DNA of 64,000 bases from Ulota crispa. Lineage: Eukaryota > Streptophyta > Bryopsida > Orthotrichales > Orthotrichaceae. Below, piece after piece: positions 60,200 through 64,000 of the stretch. The stretch is from positions 30,714,002 to 30,778,001 of the forward strand of contig OY987242.1 of the NCBI GenBank assembly GCA_963920765.1. The letters run 5' to 3'. A program made the translations under genes and the position numbers. Each line of letters opens with the position of its first letter. The first letter of the stretch is position 1. The notes beneath the pieces are model-generated. The model ran no database searches, had not been told where the DNA came from, and saw only the letters and a list, made by a program, of their open reading frames with translations.

Positions 60200-61111
60200 T
60201 TAACGCCTAAAAGCCCAAGTGGGCCCTTGGGTGCCAAGTGGGGGGTTGGGCATGTACCTATAGCTAAACTAGTTTGTCTGATTTTCTAAAACTTTTATTG
60301 AAGATGGGTAATTCCAAGACCTACATGGAAATCTAATTTTTTCTTCATTTCATCATTTGACAAAGAAGTTATGCAAGAATTTATCAAAACTAGAGGAGGA
60401 GGGGCAATTTGGACAAGGTCTCTCCTTTGTAGGTGGGTGTTGACTTCAAAGATAGTGAGCTCTTATGGACACAAGGTGTGGACACTTGTGCAAAGGGAAA
60501 TGAGTGGAAGGAGCCTATCTTGGGGGACTCTCAACCCTCTGTTAGTAAAATTTGGTACTTTAGTTTTTTGAGTAGTTTGTGTATTTTATTTTTATTGTTT
60601 ATTTTTTTTCCAAGTTGTAGTGAGCTCAGGTTCCCTTGTTTTCACTATTTGGATTAGTGTAATTCAAGTTTTTGAATTTTGTATAAATCCTCCAATTTCG
60701 CCTAGTGTAATTGCAAATTTCATGACCTTCCAGCATTCAAAGTTTTTTTGAAGTATGTTTCACACCTCCAATTGATCTAAAAATTCTTTAGCATATACCT
60801 AACTTGGTCTTCTATATGGAGCAATTAAACCTCCACTTTGTGTAGAACAACTTTTTTGCTATAAGAGTAGTCAAAGGCTTCTGAAAATTTTGGGCAAGAA
60901 GGAAAAAAAAAATCTCTTCACTTCAAATGTCAATATCTCACTCCTCTCTATTTCAAATGAGTTGAAAACTTCCCCACAAATACCTCTAATAGCAAGATCC
61001 TATGGGTAGATTTTCAAAAAAGTACCTTTTTTTTTACCTTTCTACTCATTCCCCTAAAGTGGCAGTTTTTAGTGACTTAAAAAAAAAAAGGCTTGGACCT
61101 TTAGGGGTTAA
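60200..61111 (+). mobile_element. piggyBac-like TTAA MITE, copy at 60.2 kb
   Basis: It starts TTAACGCCTAAAAGCCC and ends GGACCTTTAGGGGTTAA, 912 bp. The family landmarks are present in the right half (AAGTGGCAGTTTTTAGTGAC, AAATCCTCCAATTTCGCC). The centre is rearranged: in place of TTTAGTTTGCGGG it has GTAGGTGGGTGTTGAC-type text. Confidence 0.7.
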
Positions 61112-62132
61112 TACCCCAATGAACTTGGGACCTTGCATTAAGGTGGAACTTGCAAAAATGCAAAATAGGACCTGGGGCATATCGTGAACCACCCTAAATC
61201 TCTCAATTTCCAGAGAACTTGAAACAATCATATAAGGATTCCAGAAGAATTTGGGCTCAACCAACTCCCAAATCTCAACTTCCCTCTGTAAATAAAATCG
61301 ACTGTGACTACAAAAATTGGCCGCTTGTATTCATCTCCTCTCTTTTCAACTTTTTCCTTCTATTACAACAAAGCTCAACCATTCAGAACTGATTTGGCTA
61401 GCGTCTTAATTGTTTATCCCACTACTAGACTCACGTTTCACAAGAATAAACTAAAGAATATAAAATTGTAGCAAATTTTAAAATATTCACAACAAGACTA
61501 ACATGTGGTAAGAAAGTTTAGTACAAGTTTTGACAATTTGAAACTCAATCACGGCAGCTCTAGATTAGGCTCATGCTATTGTTGTTGATTGAGCCATGTT
61601 AGTCTCGTATCTTCTACATGTTCTTCCATCCACCCAAAAATCTTTCACACCTTTGAAAAAATGAAGAGGAAAAAAATTATTTTAGCTAATATCCGCATAA
61701 AAAAGGTTTACTTAGGAGATTTTTTTTCCTAAATACTGCGAATGTTGTTTAATTTCTTTGCTTTTTGTTTACTTGTTGATTGCAAAGATTGATTTGCGAA
61801 CACTAAGGTATAGACTAATTTGCTCCAAACATTGAAAAAAGTGGTCTTGGCAAGGAATTAGGCACAATGCAATTTGCACAAACTTATTAATTTACAAAGG
61901 CATAGCAAGAAACCTTTCCTATTGGCATTCAAAACGTTTTTGTTGAGACTTCATTAAATTTGGTATACTAGTAATGTGTTCAATCCATTAGTTGCAACAG
62001 GTAACGACAAAGGATGCAAAAAGCTCATGAAAAAAGATGTTATAGGGACCAAGATGCTAACGTAGGTTAGGATTAGGGGGTTTTAAGCTTAAAAGGTTTG
62101 AGAGTATAATTATTATATTTTTCAATACCATA
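61112..62132. other. AT-rich non-coding stretch
   Basis: No gene or bounded repeat seen. Confidence 0.45.
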
Positions 62133-62973
62133 GGATAGTTGCAAGAAATACTTCACAGTTTTGTCTCAAAATGCCTCTTTTTGGGTGTAATACTAGTAGT
62201 GCTACCAGTACTGTAAGTATTACTTAGCATCCTTGCATTGGAAATCTGAATTGTCCCTCCCATCCCAAATCTATTGGGAACAAGGCATGTGGCATGTCAT
62301 TTAGGAAAGCCAACAATTAATAATGGCAATTCAATGAATGGATGAGAGAAAAAATTCAAATTCTCAAAAGATGTTAGTGATCAGTGGTACTACGTAGTGC
62401 CAATAAATGGAGGGGAGTACTACATAGACATGTGGAGCAGAAATTACCAGAAATTCTAGGCTGCAATGTTTTAATTCTTAGTAATTACAAAAAAACCAAA
62501 AAAAAATAAAACAAAAATTGGCCACTTGTGGCCTTGTTGATTGGCTTGAAATGATGAAAGTACTTTTTCTAAGAAGATTTTTGTCAGTCACCTAGGCAGG
62601 GAGATAGGATGCCCACTTTGAGAGAACGTGCAAGGCATAAAATTTTGAGATTTGCAAATCCAGTCTACAAATTTGTGTAATGATGCCTCTTGAATCACTA
62701 CCTTGATTTGTGGCCAAAAATTTACATTTTTGACCCAATGCAATACTAAAAACCCCTAGAACCATTTAGTTAGACATGCAATTGATATTCAATTATAAAT
62801 AGTAAAATAATTTTTAAAAATATCAAAAAATTATTGAATGTTAGTAACTTTGAAGTTTTCCTTACCTTAAAATTTCATGTCAAAAGGACTTGTTCAGCAA
62901 AAGATACAATCCTAATATCACCCGCCCGAAGAAGGGGACGCAATGTAGTACTAGTGTTTCTTGCAATCACCCC
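62133..62973 (+). mobile_element. GGTAGCTGCAAG element, copy 2
   Basis: GGATAGTTGCAAGAAATAC at the left and GTGTTTCTTGCAATCACCCC at the right are inverse, with ATA on both sides (62130-62132, 62974-62976). The interior follows copy 1 (AGGGAGATAGGATGCC, AATAGTAAAATAATTTTTAAA), with an insertion of about 100 bp. It contains a run of near-palindromic AGTACTAC words. Confidence 0.75.
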
Positions 62974-63377
62974 ATAACAATAATGTCAATTAAACCCCTT
63001 TAAATTTTATTAGCCCACTTGGTAATAAAGGGTTTCCCTAGACTACAAGATTTCACTTTAGGGATTTTCTTTATGGAAAACCCTTATAATTTATAAATAC
63101 CAAATTGTAAACTTCACTAAAATTTTGTAAGTATTATTAAGACACATTCTTAGCCATATAGGAATATTGGCTCAAACGCAATAATTCTAAAATTGTAACA
63201 GAATTTTGTAAAACATCCAAATGATGTATACCTAATGGTCTAAACCTCTAACTCCAAAATTACAAGCAATCGCGTCACGAGTGGCATCAGTATTGTAGTT
63301 TTTGATCACTTCTTGAATAAGACAGTGCTTGCAAATGTCATTTGTATTGATATAAAAATTCCTGTCTTTTTACTCAA
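62974..63377. other. Non-coding spacer
   Basis: No gene or bounded repeat seen. Confidence 0.4.
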
Positions 63378-64000
63378 GGGTGTTTGCAAGAATGATATGT
63401 ACTACATTGTGTCACCCTCACCTATTGCAGCTTGTTTTTTGTTTGTAACTTTTGCAAAAGAAATCATATTGACTTGTCTTTTTAGAGTAATGTGAACATG
63501 CAAGTTATTGATGTTCAATGATTTTTAGGTGTTTCTTAACATTATTTTGCTATTTTTAAGCAACCTCAAAAATAGGTGTCTACCTTGGCCATTTTAGGGG
63601 TTTTTAGTACTATTTTGGGTCCAAAAAAGCTTTTCTAGGGCTATAAATCAAGGATGTTGTTTATGGAACAAGCTTACATGCATTTGTAAAAGGATTTTGC
63701 AAAATTATAAATTCCATGGCATCTACATTGTCTCAACGTGGGCATCCTATCTCCCTTCATTGGCAAAATACAAAGAAATTCCTTAGCAAAGCAATTGTAA
63801 TAGGTGAATGTGTTTAATGGGTTCTCAAATGGGGATTTTTTATTTTATTTTTTTGAATTTTTTTACTATTTTCTAAAAAGCAAGAAAGAAATTGGCTTTT
63901 TGTTGGTAATTTTTGTCCCTCTATTTTTGTGCATAACTTTTAGAATAAATTTTGCTAGATCTGAATTTTCACAAGTATGCTATTTTAAGTGCTTTACACA
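63378..64000 (-). mobile_element. GGTAGCTGCAAG element, copy 3, cut by the window end
   Basis: It opens GGGTGTTTGCAAGAATGAT, matching the right end of copy 1 in reverse. From 63,560 to the window end it follows 33,812-33,383 in reverse with high identity (CCTTGGCCATTTTAGGGG, GGGTCCAAAAAAGCTTTT). The other end lies outside the window. Confidence 0.8.

Overview
This looks like AT-rich nuclear DNA from a large, repeat-rich plant-type genome. The evidence is the dense population of plant-style MITEs (short non-autonomous DNA transposons), a BED/DUF659-like/hATC transposase of the type common in plants, tRNA-derived SINE-like units and scattered TTTAGGG heptamers. The clade cannot be fixed from sequence alone. 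I see no rRNA, CRISPR array, bacterial operon, organellar gene or intact host gene. Most short ORFs are chance readings of AT-rich or tandem-repeat DNA.

Region 1 to 38 kb is almost wholly non-coding and built from terminal-inverted-repeat (TIR) elements, several of them nested. The main family begins and ends in TTAA followed by CCCCTAAAGG, which recalls piggyBac; about fifteen complete, decayed or partial copies are spread over the window. Other families are: one with CACCATATTAGG ends; one with ATGCTATTT ends; TAAGGTAGGAGG-ended elements; a MITE with CATAACATTCAGTAGC ends; a GGGAATTGCTAAAG element; a Tourist-like MITE with a TAA/TTA target duplication; a GGTAGCTGCAAG element with an ATA duplication; and long foldbacks. 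At 21.4-26.0 kb a 3.8-kb TIR element full of TGACTA motifs sits inside another TTAA-bounded element.

Region 38.06 to 57.47 kb is the only gene-bearing part. It holds a decayed hAT transposase (39.34-42.38 kb, plus), a protein-kinase-like gene (45.84-44.22 kb, minus) and a coiled-coil/RING-H2 gene (49.83-52.13 kb, plus). Four arrays rich in CCGTC/GACGG flank or separate these genes, and the outer limits carry a 12-bp inverted pair, TGGGTGTCAAAC/GTTTGACACCCA. My reading is one large hAT-type transposon with two cargo genes, or two such elements side by side. Piggybac-like MITEs and SINE-like units later inserted into it. All three genes carry stops or frameshifts.

Region 57.5 to 64 kb returns to the MITE landscape, with second copies of families seen at 14, 34, 37 and 33 kb. 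The genes probably worked as a transposon unit: a transposase acting on subterminal motifs, plus two accessory proteins whose signalling and ubiquitin-ligase-like domains are recognisable but whose roles are unknown.
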